64,000 nucleotides of DNA from Acanthosoma haemorrhoidale (lineage: Eukaryota; Arthropoda; Insecta; Hemiptera; Acanthosomatidae): contig OV884011.1 of assembly GCA_930367205.1 (NCBI GenBank), positions 47,257,754 through 47,321,753 of the forward strand. The letters are read 5' to 3'. The position numbers and the translations under genes were made by a program. The number at the start of each line of letters is the position of its first letter. Positions within the stretch are counted from its first letter, which is position 1. Shown here piece by piece: positions 1 to 12,565 of this stretch. The notes under the pieces were generated by a model. It ran no database searches. It was not told where the DNA came from and saw only the letters and a program-made list of their open reading frames with translations.

Positions 1-2249
1 GATCCTTGGCCCTGTGTGTTTTAACATATAAAGAAGAGAGCGAAAGAACTGACGGTATTTTGTGTAAGACCTTTGTGGAGGTGGCTGCCAAAACAGGATA
101 TCGATCAAGTGTCCTGCGCGCTCACACATGCCCCAAACAACCTCACAACACCGGCTCACCTCTTCCGTGAATCATTTCGGCAACGCTGTACTCACAATGA
201 TAACTAACTGCGAAACTGTCACGTTGCTTATCACCTGGGGATTAGGGAATATGATTAGCGTGAAGGTCTGGCAGGTAGATGTTCAGAATCATTATCAGTG
301 AATTCCACCAATGCCAAGGAGGAACCTAAACAAAAATATTGTTTAAATAAATAAAAATCAGTAATATACTCAGAAAAATTTCAGCAAAAACCCCCTGGTA
401 TTTAACAGAATAAATCACAATTAAATCAGTTCTTGTCATGTTTTTTTGTAATATAGATTATTTGATTACAATTAATACGAAAATAATATCTTTAGTAATG
501 CAACTGGAGGAAATGTATACATGAATTAATATTTGAAGTTACATTAAAATAAAAATAAAGTTGTAATAAACACAGAAAAACTGAGCGCTCAACTGAAAGT
601 GATAAAATAAAAACAACTTAAAAAAATAAACATAAAATTAGAGGATTTTTTTTAATGATTAATTCTAGAAACAGCCTTATTAAATTATTGTTTGAATAAA
701 AAAACACTTTTGAAGAAACTTGGAACAACCTAAACTTTCAGAGTTACATATTCGTTTATTTAGAATAAAATTTTACATAAGGCATTGTTTAAAGGTTTAC
801 CACATAAGGACAAATAAGTAGTATTTTATAATGACACTGGGACTAGTCACAGTAGGTATGATTACATACCGAAGACTACATGACTAAATGAGGAAAATTC
901 AATTAATAACAAATGTTTCGTCTGAAGTTAATCTCAAATGAATTGCTGCGCCCACTCATATTTAACAGAATATCATCAGATCCACATTCAAGGGTTCATA
1001 TTCCAATTCAATTTGAACTCAAATCGAAATAAAATATGGGGTTTTCATACAATTCACCTTTTGAAATAGCCTTTATTTAATTGGCACACACACACACACA
1101 AAAAAAAAAGGAACAAAAATGAACATCACAAATAATGCCTTGAGGAGCTCCTAATATTCTCCAGAATTCCTTGAGTTGATACTCCAGAAAAATATTGATA
1201 ATTTACATAAATGGGAAATATAAATGCATAATAACATTAAATGGTAATAAACCCAGAGAAACACTTCGAAAAACTCCAGATTCAAAGACAATAGTAGCTG
1301 TTCATAATATGATAACATATTATCAATGCAAAGGGTCTCAGCTCCAACAAAAAATAAACTACAAAATTACAAATAAAAAGTAAGTAATTAATCCTGAAAA
1401 TACCACTTATTTACTTAGTATTCAATAAAAAAATATATACATAGACCCCTTAGAAAGGCCTGATATTTCAACGCCTTAAAAAGTAGTGAGGTACTAACTA
1501 ATAAAATTGCATAAAATACATATCTACATTTTTATTTATTTATAAGCTTTTAAAACACAAAATATAAATTATAATACGGTTTCAAAATATTCTGTACAAA
1601 AACAAAACATGTAGGCAAACCATTATTCATTTATAACGGAGTATACACCAACAAAATCAACCATCTGTTTCTTAATTTGTGTCTATATGTGATTAATAAC
1701 ATATCAGAGGAAAATTTTAACCTAAACCTACAAATTTTTAAATTTATAATACAATTTTACAAAAGCATTTTGTAAAGGTTTACTACTTATTGAGAAATTT
1801 AACGGTTTGTTAAAATTACAATTTCTAGTCACACTAGAAGTAATTACAGACAGAAAGCCTACAAATAAACACAATAATTAATTCATTTAACATTATATGT
1901 TCGGTTCATTAGCAAACATTTTCTACATGCAGAGGTTACTCTCTAAACAATTGTTGGTAGAAAATTTATGAAATTTGACAGTAAACATCTTGCATCTAAC
2001 AACATTAAAATTATTGAATTCTTTGACAATTAAGTATATAATGAAGTGGTTTCATCAAGCGTTTGGACAAATGATATCTTGAAACAAGCTGTAATTTTTA
2101 TAAGCCCGTGACTGATCCTGATAAAAGAACCAACCGGCTGCTGTGTTTTAAATTTAAAAAGAAATAAACTATGGAAAAACCAATAATTAACCAATTAACG
2201 CCTTTTTGGAAACAGGTAATAGTTAGTTAAAAGACAGGTATCAGTAGGA
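1..2249. other. AT-rich non-coding stretch
   Basis: The first 300 bases are moderately GC-balanced. The rest is AT-rich, with many A and T runs, a short (CA)n tract followed by poly-A near 1083-1109, and stops in all frames. The only open frame (about 1195-1383) encodes a low-complexity, Lys/Asn-rich peptide and is taken as chance. No RNA gene or mobile element was recognised. Confidence 0.6.
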
Positions 2250-2460
2250 CAAGGGACAAAGACGGTGTAATTTGGTTCGGGTGTGTGATCAATGTTCCCG
2301 CGCAGTCCTCCGGGCCTTTGGGCAGATTTAATTAATTATAGTATTAATTGGGCCGCTACAGACCAATCAGGAGCCTTCTCTTGTACCCGTTTGTCAGAGG
2401 GCGACCGGCGATTGGTCGAAATTTGAGAGAAAATCCACCCTACAAATTAACGTTCATCAG
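2250..2460. promoter_or_regulatory. GC-rich island, candidate regulatory element
   Basis: This block is clearly richer in G+C than its flanks and has no sustained reading frame. It holds a tight homeodomain-type cluster near 2328-2350 (TTAATTAATTATAG then TATTAATTG). It also holds two CCAAT boxes facing each other, CCAAT at 2363-2367 and ATTGG at 2411-2415. The same facing pair recurs in islands near 33.6 and 39.3 kb. The composition and motif density suggest a conserved enhancer or promoter-like element. Function is inferred only; conservation was not tested. Confidence 0.4.
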
Positions 2461-3819
2461 AATGAGAACATAAATTATATAAAACAACTGATTCCATAGA
2501 TACATTTTAAACATTAAATTAGAATTTACATGCCATACTTTTAAGTACCTCCATTCAGGCCAGCACCAACCTAGATAGGAAGTTCGTAAACGTATTTTTT
2601 AAAACAATAACTATTTTATATTGTGCTATTGGTAAATCCTTCCTACCAAATGGGTTTAAATTCTCAGAAAACCATTCAATCAATAACAATGTTGGTATCA
2701 TTGACTTAAATTATGTAGTTTGGATTTTATTTGCATTTCTTAACTAGATGTTCGTTACTTTTATATGAGTTACAAAAGCACATTTAAGTTTTTCAATGAA
2801 GCAACGTGAAGAGCTGCGTTGAGCCCGCATAACTAATAACTAGTAATTTAAATCAAGGGCAAAGATTGTTGGCATCTAAAACTAAATGGAAAAATTAAAC
2901 TACCTTTCTTATGGACTGTTTATTGCTACATACATGATATCTAAAAACATTACAAAAGTTTTACAAGCAAGCGTTTGCTTAATTGAAGGAAATTGTTGGG
3001 CCTTTTCTTTAATCATTTCAGTTCCTAGATAGGAGAATTAAAAATAAAGTTTATCTACAATAATATATGTTTTTAGAAGGGTTGAATTTTACAAAGAATA
3101 GATATAATTATATGATACTTTAAGAGCAGGATGTATGCAATATATTTTTTTAACTGAGCAGGTCTCTCGTATAAAGTGATATTCCTTCATAGTCATGTCC
3201 CGGGTTCAAGTTATGTAGAGAATACAAAGGTAGATTAACCCCTAAAAATGATTTCACCTATGTGTCAGACAAACAGGTCTGTTAAGACGGTTGAAACTCA
3301 CAAGTTTGATTCTTTATAATTTGATTATCAACACAAACAATTGTGATTATGATGACATCTGATTGGGAAGAGATGGCTCCTGAGCTTTTTGATATTCATT
3401 AAATTTATTAATGGGCGACGTTTTTACATACTACTTGTAAGAATGTTTATTTGTATTTCAGTAATTTATAACATCACCCCTGAGGACCTGATGCAGACAT
3501 ATATTAATAATCTAATGAAAATCTAACAACTTTTTTAATAATCATCTAAAGCCAATATCCCAACAAATACATCAACTTACATCGGAATTCAAGACAACAT
3601 TAAACTCCCCATTTATCTAATTACATATTTAGTGAAACAGACAATTTTTTGACATACATTTACACAGACGTTTTTCAAATTTTGCTAAAACAATACTTTT
3701 ATACTTTACATACTTATCGTCCAAGTCCCTTTAAATTAATTAAAACAGAAACACATCACTTCAAATTCACTACAAGTTACTACAAAAAAAACACCAAGGG
3801 TTGGTCTGCTGAGCAATGG

Positions 3820-4130
3820 AAGATGTCAAGAAGGCGATCGAATCGGGATGACTAGAGAATGTTTGCACGAACACTGTGAATGTTCGACGCGAACCTGGAG
3901 CGAACATAAGTGAGAACACGCGGGAGGGAGACCGAGCCAGTACTGGCTAGGGTAGGCCGTGAAGTGCCGCATAATGGGCCGACCCTTTGTACCCTTATCG
4001 ACCACCTCCTGCCTGTTTGTTTGTCTGCCTGTCCTGGTCATTCACACTCTCTTCACGCCTTCCTAACCGGTTCCTGATACCCGCCGTCTACAACTAGCTC
4101 ACTGTTCGGCTGATAGTCTTAGCGGATTAC
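3820..4130. other. GC-richer block, no gene recognised
   Basis: A block of higher G+C with short overlapping open frames on both strands, none resembling a known protein. It contains imperfect inverted copies of a GAACA/TGTTC half-site near 3869-3890. It could be a small regulatory island or an old repeat. The evidence is composition alone. Confidence 0.2.
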
Positions 4131-4550
4131 TGCAGAGTAGTCTCATTACCGAACTCAAACCATCGATTTCACCAAGAGGAAGACCCCAAAAAATCGATAA
4201 AACTGCAAATGAATAATCGATTACAACTGAGGAAGGAGAGGATCTACTTTGAAACAGGTGAAATTTTAGTCCACATGTCCGACTTACTGTGCACCGCATG
4301 CGATCTAAAAAATCAGAGATTTCCAAACATTCAAGTACGGATTATAAAAATCAGCATGAACAACTCCCAGAAGTTAATGAAGCCTAAAGACGGCAATTGG
4401 GGGGGGGGGGATTTGGAATATATTTAAAAAAAATAAAGCACTAACACCATCCGCTCTCAAGATCACTCCTCTCACACGAGGACTGAAACAGCTCTCTTTG
4501 TAATATTGTCAAAATTTGTAACTTTATAAAAAAACAAAAACAATTTGCAT

Positions 4551-4647
4551 TGACGATTGTGAAGCTCATTCATACATTATACACAATTCCACTTACTAAA
4601 TATATACAGCTCATAATCATACCAACATTTATACAATATTTTGTACC
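4551..4647. repeat. Dispersed repeat, member of a pair with 20.53-20.63 kb
   Basis: This segment and 20529-20632 share an ordered set of words with small gaps: GCTCATTCATA, TTATACACAA, CCACTTA, TATA(T/G)GTACAGCTC-like, CATAATCATAC/CATACTAACAT. The order and spacing argue for two diverged copies of one repeat rather than chance AT-rich similarity. The repeat class is unknown. Confidence 0.4.
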
Positions 4648-5861
4648 CTACCTCCAACGTTGGATCCTGTGGAGCACCTTTTCGTATTGTCCAAGTTTGG
4701 TTTATCTACTATTAACCACCCGTGTTCCAGCAGCAGCTAGCTCCTAGTTCGGCACGCTAATATTGGCAGTATTACATCCGCTCTTAGTCCAGAGTTTCAA
4801 TTTCAACTAGCTGCTTGGAGTTGGGCAAGGTGCTCATTGAAATTTGAGGTTAATAACTCTTAATAATAGCTTAGGTTTAAATTTAAAAGCGAAGAAAAAT
4901 TGATTGAGAAATTTAACTAAATGTTATCAACTCTTGACGAGGAAACATGGCCTTGGGAAAGAATAATAGTGTTTAATTCAATAATAGCCATTTATTATCA
5001 TATCGACAACGTAAATTAAGTGGCATACCTCAATGTATGCAGATTTTATGTAACTGAGGCTACTATGGATCGAATAGATATTCAGAAGAATTATTTGGTA
5101 ACTAATAAAAATAATAATAGAGTATGCAAAATATAATATAGTATGTACATCAATGATATCAATCAGACCTAGAAGTGTTGTCGAGAAAAACACAATGTAC
5201 TTGTTATTTTCTCTTACTGCAGACAATATTCTGCTGTTTAAAAAAATTTATTTTATCAATACAATTAAGTTTATAATTTATGTATCATTCTGTAAAAGGC
5301 CGTAAATTGTAAAAACTGTTAGAATAATCATAAAAATGGTAAGGCCAATGTGACCCTAACCATCTAAAATTTTAACAGCTGCCCCCCCCCCTGTTTGGTT
5401 ATCAGTTCTTAAAGACGCAATAATTGAAAGAATGAAATTTAGACCGAGCGTATATCCGCAGTGAGAGGGCGGGCGTATGGCTTACAAGCCAGGGTAACTT
5501 TTGATTGCTACAATGCTATGCTAGAACAACCGGAAGCCTAATATACTCCTTGAATATTCACAAAATGGTCGTCCAAAATTACTCTGTCTGTTCCTTTCGT
5601 TACACAATTAATATTAAGGCTTTCAAAACAAAAATAAAAAAAGCTTTTTTATTCTACCATTATTTGTTTTTATTATTTCGCTTGATATATAGAATAATTT
5701 CGAATTATACCTCCTGATTGCTGGTTAACTGAAAGGTTAACCACAGGCCAACTTTCAGTAAAAGCCCCACATTGTGTGAAGTGCACAATAGCGCTATTGA
5801 ACAAGAAAGTGGTAAAGACGTCAATACAATCGATGATATGAGCGGAGAGAGTAGTGGTCAT

Positions 5862-6110
5862 TACTGGCCGGAATAACTAATCCAAAGGAGCCTTTGCGGC
5901 GGGAGAATGGCCGGAAGTGAATACACCACAATCCCGGCCGATATCCGCTCACGCCGGCGTACAGGTTAGGAAATTGGTCGTTTTGTCGGTCACCTGAGGT
6001 AATTATTGGCCCAGAGCGTGGAAAAGCATTACCACTCTAGGATTAGCCACGGCCATATCGATCTGTCTCCCAGGGCGTCATCAAACATTCCTACTTCACA
6101 CCTGCCACTC
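5862..6110. promoter_or_regulatory. GC-rich island, candidate regulatory element
   Basis: A GC-rich segment in AT-rich surroundings. It has a TAATCC core followed closely by AAAGG (ACTAATCCAAAGG near 5876), several CCGG/GGCCGG words, and a CACCTGAGG E-box-like site near 5990. The open frame that starts inside it (6006-6356) runs on into AT-rich sequence and is not convincing. It is interpreted as a cis-regulatory island; no family evidence is available. Confidence 0.3.
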
Positions 6111-7099
6111 CTATTGTGGGCGAGGCTTGACTTCCTAAATGCTGTCATTAGGCTTTTAGTAGGAGAATATATGCCAAAAAAAATGTTAAAATACCTATAT
6201 GTCTACATTTGGGCATGCCATACGATAGGCGGTTCATTGAATGACAGTTATTGTGCAAATTTCAAGACGGAAATAATTTTTTTTCCTTCGCAACAAAACG
6301 TATTCGAAATGCGTAAGCATGTTGACATAACACATGCCTTGGAGCCCAGTAAGTAAAAAGCCTTCATGGCTCATCGACTTACGAAAGGTATCATGAATAA
6401 TGACGAAGAGTACATAAAGCCACCAAGCAAGAGACTTGGGAAGTTTTGGCGGGAATATATATATATATATATGTACATGACCCAGATATTTTCGGCAAAC
6501 CGACTGACCAATTAGGAACAATAAAGACACAAATGATAATCTAGACTCAGAAGGAAAACAAACGAACATGGTTTCTGTACGGAGGTAGGCTTCCAGGTCT
6601 CCTGTAGAAGGTGAGGATGGGACGAAATAGATGTAAACCATCAACCCATTAATGACATCTTGGAGATTGAAGAATCATACAACTAGGATAAATGGCTTGC
6701 CAAATAAGAAATCAGCAAATGTGACTTAGCAAGGGTCTGTAATTATTTCTCCGAAAAATGTAATGGAAAGAACTATTACATAGGCCCAATTTAAAAAAAA
6801 AACAAAAACAAGAATCACATTCCGGAAGGAAAGGTATTTCTTATTTTTCTGAACCTAAAACCCTTTGTCTTGGTACGTAAACAGGGGCATAGGTAAACAC
6901 AAAAGTCTCCGGGTAAAAATTTATCATCCGGGCACAACTCCAGTACCTTAATAGATCGGTGGAAGCTGAACAGTGGAGATTCGGTTTCGAAGGCGCTAGA
7001 CAATGTGTCAGCCTTTTACTGTTTATTGTACTCGTGTATGAGATCTGGAAGACTGCTAAAGATTACCCAAAGATCTGGCTCGGTCTGATTCACTTGTTT

Positions 7100-7765
7100 G
7101 AGTGAAGTTATCTAGAAACCTGTGCTTGATTTGCGGCTCCCATTTCTTAGAGGGATTAGTCTTGTCAGGGTTTACTACAGAGGTGCCAAGCTTAGTTCTA
7201 ACAAAGCAAGCACCTCAGCACCACCTACCTAGTTTGGTGGCATCTTCGGGTTGATCGTACCTCTTTGCCAGGTGTTGCGATATGGATTTACGATCATTAC
7301 CTGGCTCACGTTTATAAAGCGTTCTTGCATTAGATTTTCGTTTCATTTCAGTTTGGCTTAACTGCCCGGGCTTGGCAAAGAAAGCTGTATTTTTATGTAC
7401 AACGGCTTCATTTAAGTAATGAGCATAATAGTTTTTCCAAACGATGAAAACTAGCCTAAGGCATTGTTCAGAGGCCTTGATGGAGGCCTTTGTCCTCAAC
7501 GCTCTGCTGACAGGTAAGATTTCTCGACGCTGAGCTGGGGTGGCGAGCACAGGTGTGAAGGCTGAGGACGCCTATGAAAGAGAGGCGCGATGAAAAATAA
7601 AAGACTCGCCCGGGCTAATTATAACGTGGGAGTGCCGGAGGGGGACATTGTGAGCCCTCTATTGTGGAGGCTGTGGCACATTCACGCCAGCGGCACCACG
7701 GCCCCCATTATCTCTCCCTTCTCCTTATTCTGCTAATTAGTATGTCCAGGTCTATCTCTACATCG
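7100..7765. promoter_or_regulatory. GC-rich island(s), candidate regulatory element
   Basis: Two adjoining GC-richer stretches. The second (about 7560-7765) is stronger: it holds GGGCTAATTATAACG near 7611, GCTAATTAG near 7733, repeated GTGGAGG/GTGGC words, and CCATTATCT, a GATA-type site on the minus strand. A 111-codon minus-strand frame (7215-7550) crosses the first part, but its product is unrecognised and its composition is not clearly coding. The segment is inferred to be regulatory; a decayed repeat is the alternative. Confidence 0.3.
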
Positions 7766-9029
7766 TCTACGTATCTGCAATGCTAGATCTAGGAGAATCT
7801 GTCAATCATTCCTTGTGTGAAGGCCATGACGTCACATTTTAATTTTGAATAACTAATGGCATAAAAAAATATAAAATCTCAAAACGGCTCGCACAATTTA
7901 ATCCCTACATTGCTATTTTCAAGTAGCCCGAAAATTCTGCAAAACATGCAAAAAAAAAAAACCAGTCTGAAGTAATAGTAGTAAAATAAAAATAAAATAG
8001 TTTATACAAATGAGCATCAAAGTAAAAATCAATAGCTGGAAAAAAAAAAAGAAAGTTGAATATCAATAATCAACTAGTTTACAAGCCATTTATCTACATC
8101 CTCAGATCACAGAATGTATTCTGTAACGACCGCTTGATATGCAGGACTGGGGTGCCTCCAGGGCTACGGGGGAGGGGGTGGCTGGATCCTGCCTGCTCTC
8201 CACCCCTCGCTTGGTCCCGCATCGGTGACTTCCCAAATGAGTTTAATATACAAACAACGAAATTAATGAAGCCGTCAACACTGAAATAAACCCAATCAAT
8301 ATATCAACTATAGATTTTTTTTTTCAAATTATAATAAATGAAATTGAAATTGAAAATTAAAACATTTGTTTGTTCTTCCAATTTTTTTTACATTGAAACC
8401 AGTCATATTTAGATACGTCAAGTATTAGCTGAATAGCTAAATTGTAAATAGAAACAAACATGTGAACAACTATAGGTTGTGAAAAAAATATCAATACAAT
8501 GAAGGCTCGTCAAATAAGCAGTTGATTTGTATTCGAAAAATAAAAGCCAACGTATTGGGAGGGGTATCGAATTAAATTCTCTTCGACCTGATTACTAAAA
8601 TGTTTTCACTTTAGTACGCGATTAAAACTGTCTTTAACTGTATCTTTGTTTGATGACATGGTAGTTCATTTGATGTACCAACAGTGCTATTAACAATAAC
8701 AATCACATCAAAACTATTTGTATAATTTTTTCATATATAGAGTTGAGTAGGGTATAAAATAAATGAATTAAAATCGTTTTTGAAACTTTTTGATTTTAAT
8801 GATGTAGGGTTAGTATGGTTTATAATAATAGCTTACTTATGTACGCTAATGACAGGGATTGAAATAATCTCGTGTTCATTCAAAACGAAATTATCATGTC
8901 ACCAGAGCTTAGGGAACTGGGAGATAAATTTAAATGAGTTACTTAAGCCGTAGCCCTGGAAAGGGCAAGGTCTATTAAACAATCAAGGATGCTGTAGCTA
9001 ATACAAAAGAATAGCCGTGTAGAATTTAC
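7766..9029. other. AT-rich stretch without recognised features
   Basis: AT-rich sequence with A-runs near 7951 and 8041. A short GC-rich interruption at about 8140-8235 (GGGGGAGGGGGTGG and CCACCCCTC words) carries a 77-codon frame of no recognisable family. Nothing else was identified. Confidence 0.5.
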
Positions 9030-9645
9030 ACGCTACTGAAACTTAATGAGTTCTTGAAGGTTCTCCAGAGCCCTTTTCTTTTTGTAGCCTCCCGCTATCA
9101 ATTTGTGGTTTCTCGTTAGTTACTCCGGCTGAAAGAGTAAATGCTCACAGTGGAGGAAACCCCGGCTGAAATTGGAGAAGTGGGAAATGTTTAATCAAGC
9201 CTCGCTCTGGAAGAGGGAATAAATTTAATAAGGTGCTCCTGGTAGAGGGGAGGGGGGTCGGTCCCTAATTTAGTACTTTTCTCCGAGGCGCCTAACAGTT
9301 GAAATTGCTCCCGGGACAACTTAATCCAGGAGTCGGTGGAGGAATGTTCTCATCTCGGCGGGAGCGCGGGGCAAAATGGCTTCATTTCCCTCCAGTTTCC
9401 TTTCTTTTCCCGCCTTTTTGAGACGGGGATCCACCCGGTGGGGGCGGGGGGGGGGGTGGGTTAATCCCGACTAACGATTAGCACCCACCCCATGCAAATG
9501 ACTCCCTTTCATCTTGCCAGTCGGTCCATTCCAGCAGCGGGCTCCTCTCTCCGAGCCTTCTCTGATTAACAACTTAACTTCTCTCCACTCCCTTCTCTCT
9601 TTCCCTCCTTCCTCAAGGTTTTTTTTTCTTATTATCTCTCGGCAA
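9030..9645. promoter_or_regulatory. Large GC-rich island with homeodomain and POU motifs
   Basis: One of the longest GC-rich blocks in the window, with no long open frame. It contains several K50-homeodomain type TAATCC sites (ACTTAATCC near 9319, GTTAATCCC near 9460), AACGATTAGC near 9474, and an exact POU octamer ATGCAAAT at 9492-9499. An imperfect inverted repeat, GGGTGGG at 9454-9460 and CACCCACCC at 9482-9490, encloses the TAATCC and GATTAG cores. A G-run sits at about 9444-9454. Clustered homeodomain and POU sites in a GC island are typical of developmental enhancers or CpG-rich promoters. Function is inferred. Confidence 0.42.
9492..9499 (+). promoter_or_regulatory. POU octamer motif (ATGCAAAT)
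   Basis: An exact octamer sequence inside the 9.0-9.6 kb GC island, just after the inverted GGGTGGG/CCCACCC repeat. An exact 8-mer is expected a few times by chance in 64 kb of AT-rich DNA, so its position inside the island is the only support. Confidence 0.3.
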
Positions 9646-10092
9646 TTATCGAATTAATGAATTAATTTACTTTTTGTTCTTTTCCAAAAAAGTACTAAGA
9701 GAAGATTGAATAGGCATGACAGCAATATTTTCGAAACAAGTTGCATTCATCTGGGGATTTAATCCCTTATAATGGGGTACACAGATATATGCAATAATTT
9801 TTCTTAGGGGGTTGGTGTTCAATTAATTTCTTAATGAAAGATCAACGAATAAGAAATTAGTGAGTGGGGTTTAGAAAACCAAATTTATTGTCAAGAGGTA
9901 ACAACCTTGAGCCAACCACACTTGTTCCTAAGCGCCACTATTACGGCAAAAACATTTGTACGCATCCAAGAATTTTTCCGTTTCGAATTAGGGACGTAAA
10001 TTGACAATGACTAAAAATTACGTTGTCGCACAGTGAGAAAGGGCAAAAACCTCATCAAAAATCTCACCTTCCAATATGTATTATTTTTTTTT

Positions 10093-10174
10093 ATTGTAAT
10101 GATGGTATGAATGAGAACATATCAATTACTTATTGCCTAATAAGGCAGATTGTAATTTTAGAAAAAAAAAAAAA
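10093..10174 (+). repeat. T1 repeat copy (3' end of a non-LTR element), truncated
   Basis: This copy matches the T1 family core: GGTATGAATGAGAACAT, then ACTTATTGCCTAATAAGGCA, then GATTGTAATTTTAG, ending in a 13-base A tract at 10162-10174. Poly-A at the end of the conserved core is what a target-primed retrotransposon 3' end looks like. The upstream part seen in the copies at 38.4 and 50.9 kb is missing. Confidence 0.7.
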
Positions 10175-10998
10175 TGATTTAACAAGATTTGCTTCTAAAA
10201 TTAATAAAATCCGCAATTCAAATAGCATACAAATATTCAAATAAATGAATTCATTTTTTTATTTCAATATTTTAGCAGAAATGGTGAAAAATTACTAAGA
10301 CTAATAAATTAAGTTAATTGGTAATAATCCAAAGCCTAATTAATAAAAATTAAATTATTGTTTTAATTATGATATTATACATCAAAAATTTTAGTTTTTG
10401 ACTGTTTACATGATTTTATCCATTCAGGTATTTATATATCAATTGTAATATTATTTAATTTAGATCTTAGATTTTTTAAGTGTTGCAACCGTTTTAAACA
10501 ACTGTCCTTCATCGTTGTTTTTATACTCACTAATGTTACTACTCGAACACTTAATGATGATGGCTAAGTCTGTCAGAAAACGTTTGGGCATAAATAATAA
10601 AGCCATGGTGATACAGGAGTAGTTTAATTTCATAATTTAACACAATCCCTACCGGCACCAAACCAATAACAAATATACCTGATTCTCAGTACTGATCTCT
10701 CAGTACTGTATGCCAAATATTAAGTCAATTCAGATTTAATTTTCATCTTTACAGAAAGCATTGAACAAATCGATTATACATATTTTTTCTATTCACGTAT
10801 TAAACAATGTGAGAAAACTCGACCGACGCACAGTGCATCGAGCAGTAGACGAAACTCCAAAAATCAACTATTGTTTGTTCCATATGGATGATTCATGCTT
10901 GTTTGGTATTATTCAAAGGATTGTAAACAAGCGTTAAATTAGCTTCTAGGATTAGAAGGTAAATAGAACTAATTTCACACAGTTTTTCACTATACAGT
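10175..10998. other. AT-rich stretch without recognised features
   Basis: Strongly AT-rich, with no convincing reading frame, RNA gene or repeat recognised. A GTACTG-containing motif near 10690 is repeated twice in close succession (CTCAGTACTG). Confidence 0.5.
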
Positions 10999-11146
10999 AC
11001 AGTTTTTACAGGAGTACAGAACACATTGCAGAAGTACAGTTTTTACAGGAGTACAGAACACATTGCAGAAGTACAGTTTTTACAGGAGTACAGAACACAT
11101 TGCAGAAGTACAGTTTTTACAGGAGTACAGAACACATTGCAGAAGT
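10999..11146. repeat. Minisatellite, four perfect 37-bp units
   Basis: Four identical tandem units start at 10999, 11036, 11073 and 11110. Each begins ACAGTTTTTACAGGAGTAC and ends AACACATTGCAGAAGT. No mismatch was seen between units, so the expansion is recent or the array is being homogenised. The sequence just before the array (TTTTTCACTATACAGTACAG) resembles the unit start. 37 is not a multiple of three, and the array falls in no plausible coding frame. Confidence 0.97.
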
Positions 11147-11458
11147 ACATTATATCAGTCTCATAACTCGGCCCATTTTAATGGTGTATTGTTTCATTAT
11201 TCACAATGGACTGACTGCAGTACGTTTTAATTTTTTGTTCTATTGCTCTGTGGAAGATTCTTTTAAAATAACTTCAGTGACCGCATTTTTTTTTTTTTTT
11301 TACTCACCAACACTAATGACAGAAATGAGAAGATTTTACAATTAATAGTGGACTATTTAAGTAAGGTGGGTGATCTGATGAGGTTCGAACCCTCATTGAA
11401 AAGTTTTGAGAGGTTTGTTGTATCGCTGTAAGAAAAAATATGGGAGAACTGTCAAAGG

Positions 11459-11698
11459 ATGTTATCCAAATTTACCATTAAACATAAAAATTGGTTTGGT
11501 GTGCCTTTCGTTTTGCCAGATTACATAGCTGAAAATCTGGGAGCCAAATCATTTTTACCCTCCAAGAAAACTCGTGAACACCAAAAAAAGATTCAATGGA
11601 TTTTCCACGAAGACAAAAAAAGGCGGGTAGAACATCTAGTCAACAACTACACACCAGATGAACCAGTCTCCTTGACCGAGACATTTATTTATTTTTAA
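11459..11698 (+). other. Unrecognised 79-codon open frame
   Basis: An ATG-started open frame whose product is Lys/Glu/Trp-bearing and less AT-biased than neighbouring chance frames (for example WFGVPFVLPDYIAENLGAK and RRVEHLVNNYTPDEP). It has no signal peptide or membrane segment and no motif I can name. The protein-like composition suggests a fragment of a decayed gene or transposase, but chance is not excluded. A minisatellite lies 310 bases upstream. Confidence 0.2.
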
Positions 11699-12229
11699 AT
11701 TATATAGCAACATAAGTACCTATTTTCACTTCTATAGGCATAGTTATTGCATCTTCATTATATTATAATAATAACATTATAATTACATAATGGTAAATTT
11801 ACTTTTAAAAATAAGGAAATGTAAGGTACTTTTTCAGGAAGTCGAATTTACAGTAGCTACCATAAATTAATTAAATTATAATGAATTGAGGGAATACCTG
11901 ATTGTGAAAGAATAACAATGATCCGTCAATTTATTTTGTAAGGAATGGCTTATTAGTCTTTAAATTAAATGAATTTTTTGATGTGAAATGAAATCGAAGT
12001 GTAACTAATAAATAATGGATTGGTATAATAGTAAACTACTGTTCAAAGGTCCATTTTAATGTGTTCAAACTTCTTATTTACCTAATGTACTAAGTGATTC
12101 GGATTCGTTCAGGCTAGTCGGATTTTTTTGCCATACCTTAGTTTTACCTTTTAACCATAATTCGTCTACGGAATGAAACATTTCTACACCCAAAGCTAAA
12201 ATATCATGACTAAATGATCTGAATTTTTG

Positions 12230-12565
12230 GAATCGTTTTAAACATCTGCCATCGACATGTATTCCTTGAAGATGATAACAACTCTTAAGACATGGAGGCA
12301 AACAGACGGTCTCGTACCTGTTCGAAAGAAGTGCTTCCCCCTTGAGTGAGGTGTCGGCAGATACACGGCCGGGAGTAGGGAAGCAGAAGTAGGTAGAAGG
12401 GGAGAAGCCTCTAATAACATCCCTAATTGAGCCACTTGACGGAGGTGCCCAATTAATAGGCTCGTCCGTCTTGGCCTTATGTATCGCCTTCTCAGGCGCT
12501 AGTCGACTCAACGACTTTGCACCCTTCACGCCAGTTCCATTGGCTTGCCTTTACAAATGAGCTGT
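12230..12565. promoter_or_regulatory. GC-rich island, candidate regulatory element
   Basis: A GC-rich block in AT-rich DNA. Minus-strand frames of 65 and 151 codons overlap here in different phases, which suggests they are a by-product of composition. It contains CCCAATTAATAGGC (homeodomain-type core) near 12448 and CCTTCTCAGGCGC words. Regulatory function is inferred. A relic coding sequence on the minus strand is the alternative. Confidence 0.27.

Noticed and set aside
6234..6644. 136-codon minus-strand frame
   Set aside because: It contains an Ile/Tyr run from a (TA)n tract and no domain, and it overlaps a 116-codon plus frame.
11385..11405. Exact B-box-like GGTTCGAACC with a T-arm-like stem, as a tRNA gene
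   Set aside because: No A box, D arm, anticodon arm or acceptor pairing on either strand. The 10-mer is a palindrome and can arise by chance.
12074..12529. 151-codon minus-strand frame
   Set aside because: A second minus frame overlaps it in another phase. The composition follows the GC island, and no family is recognised.
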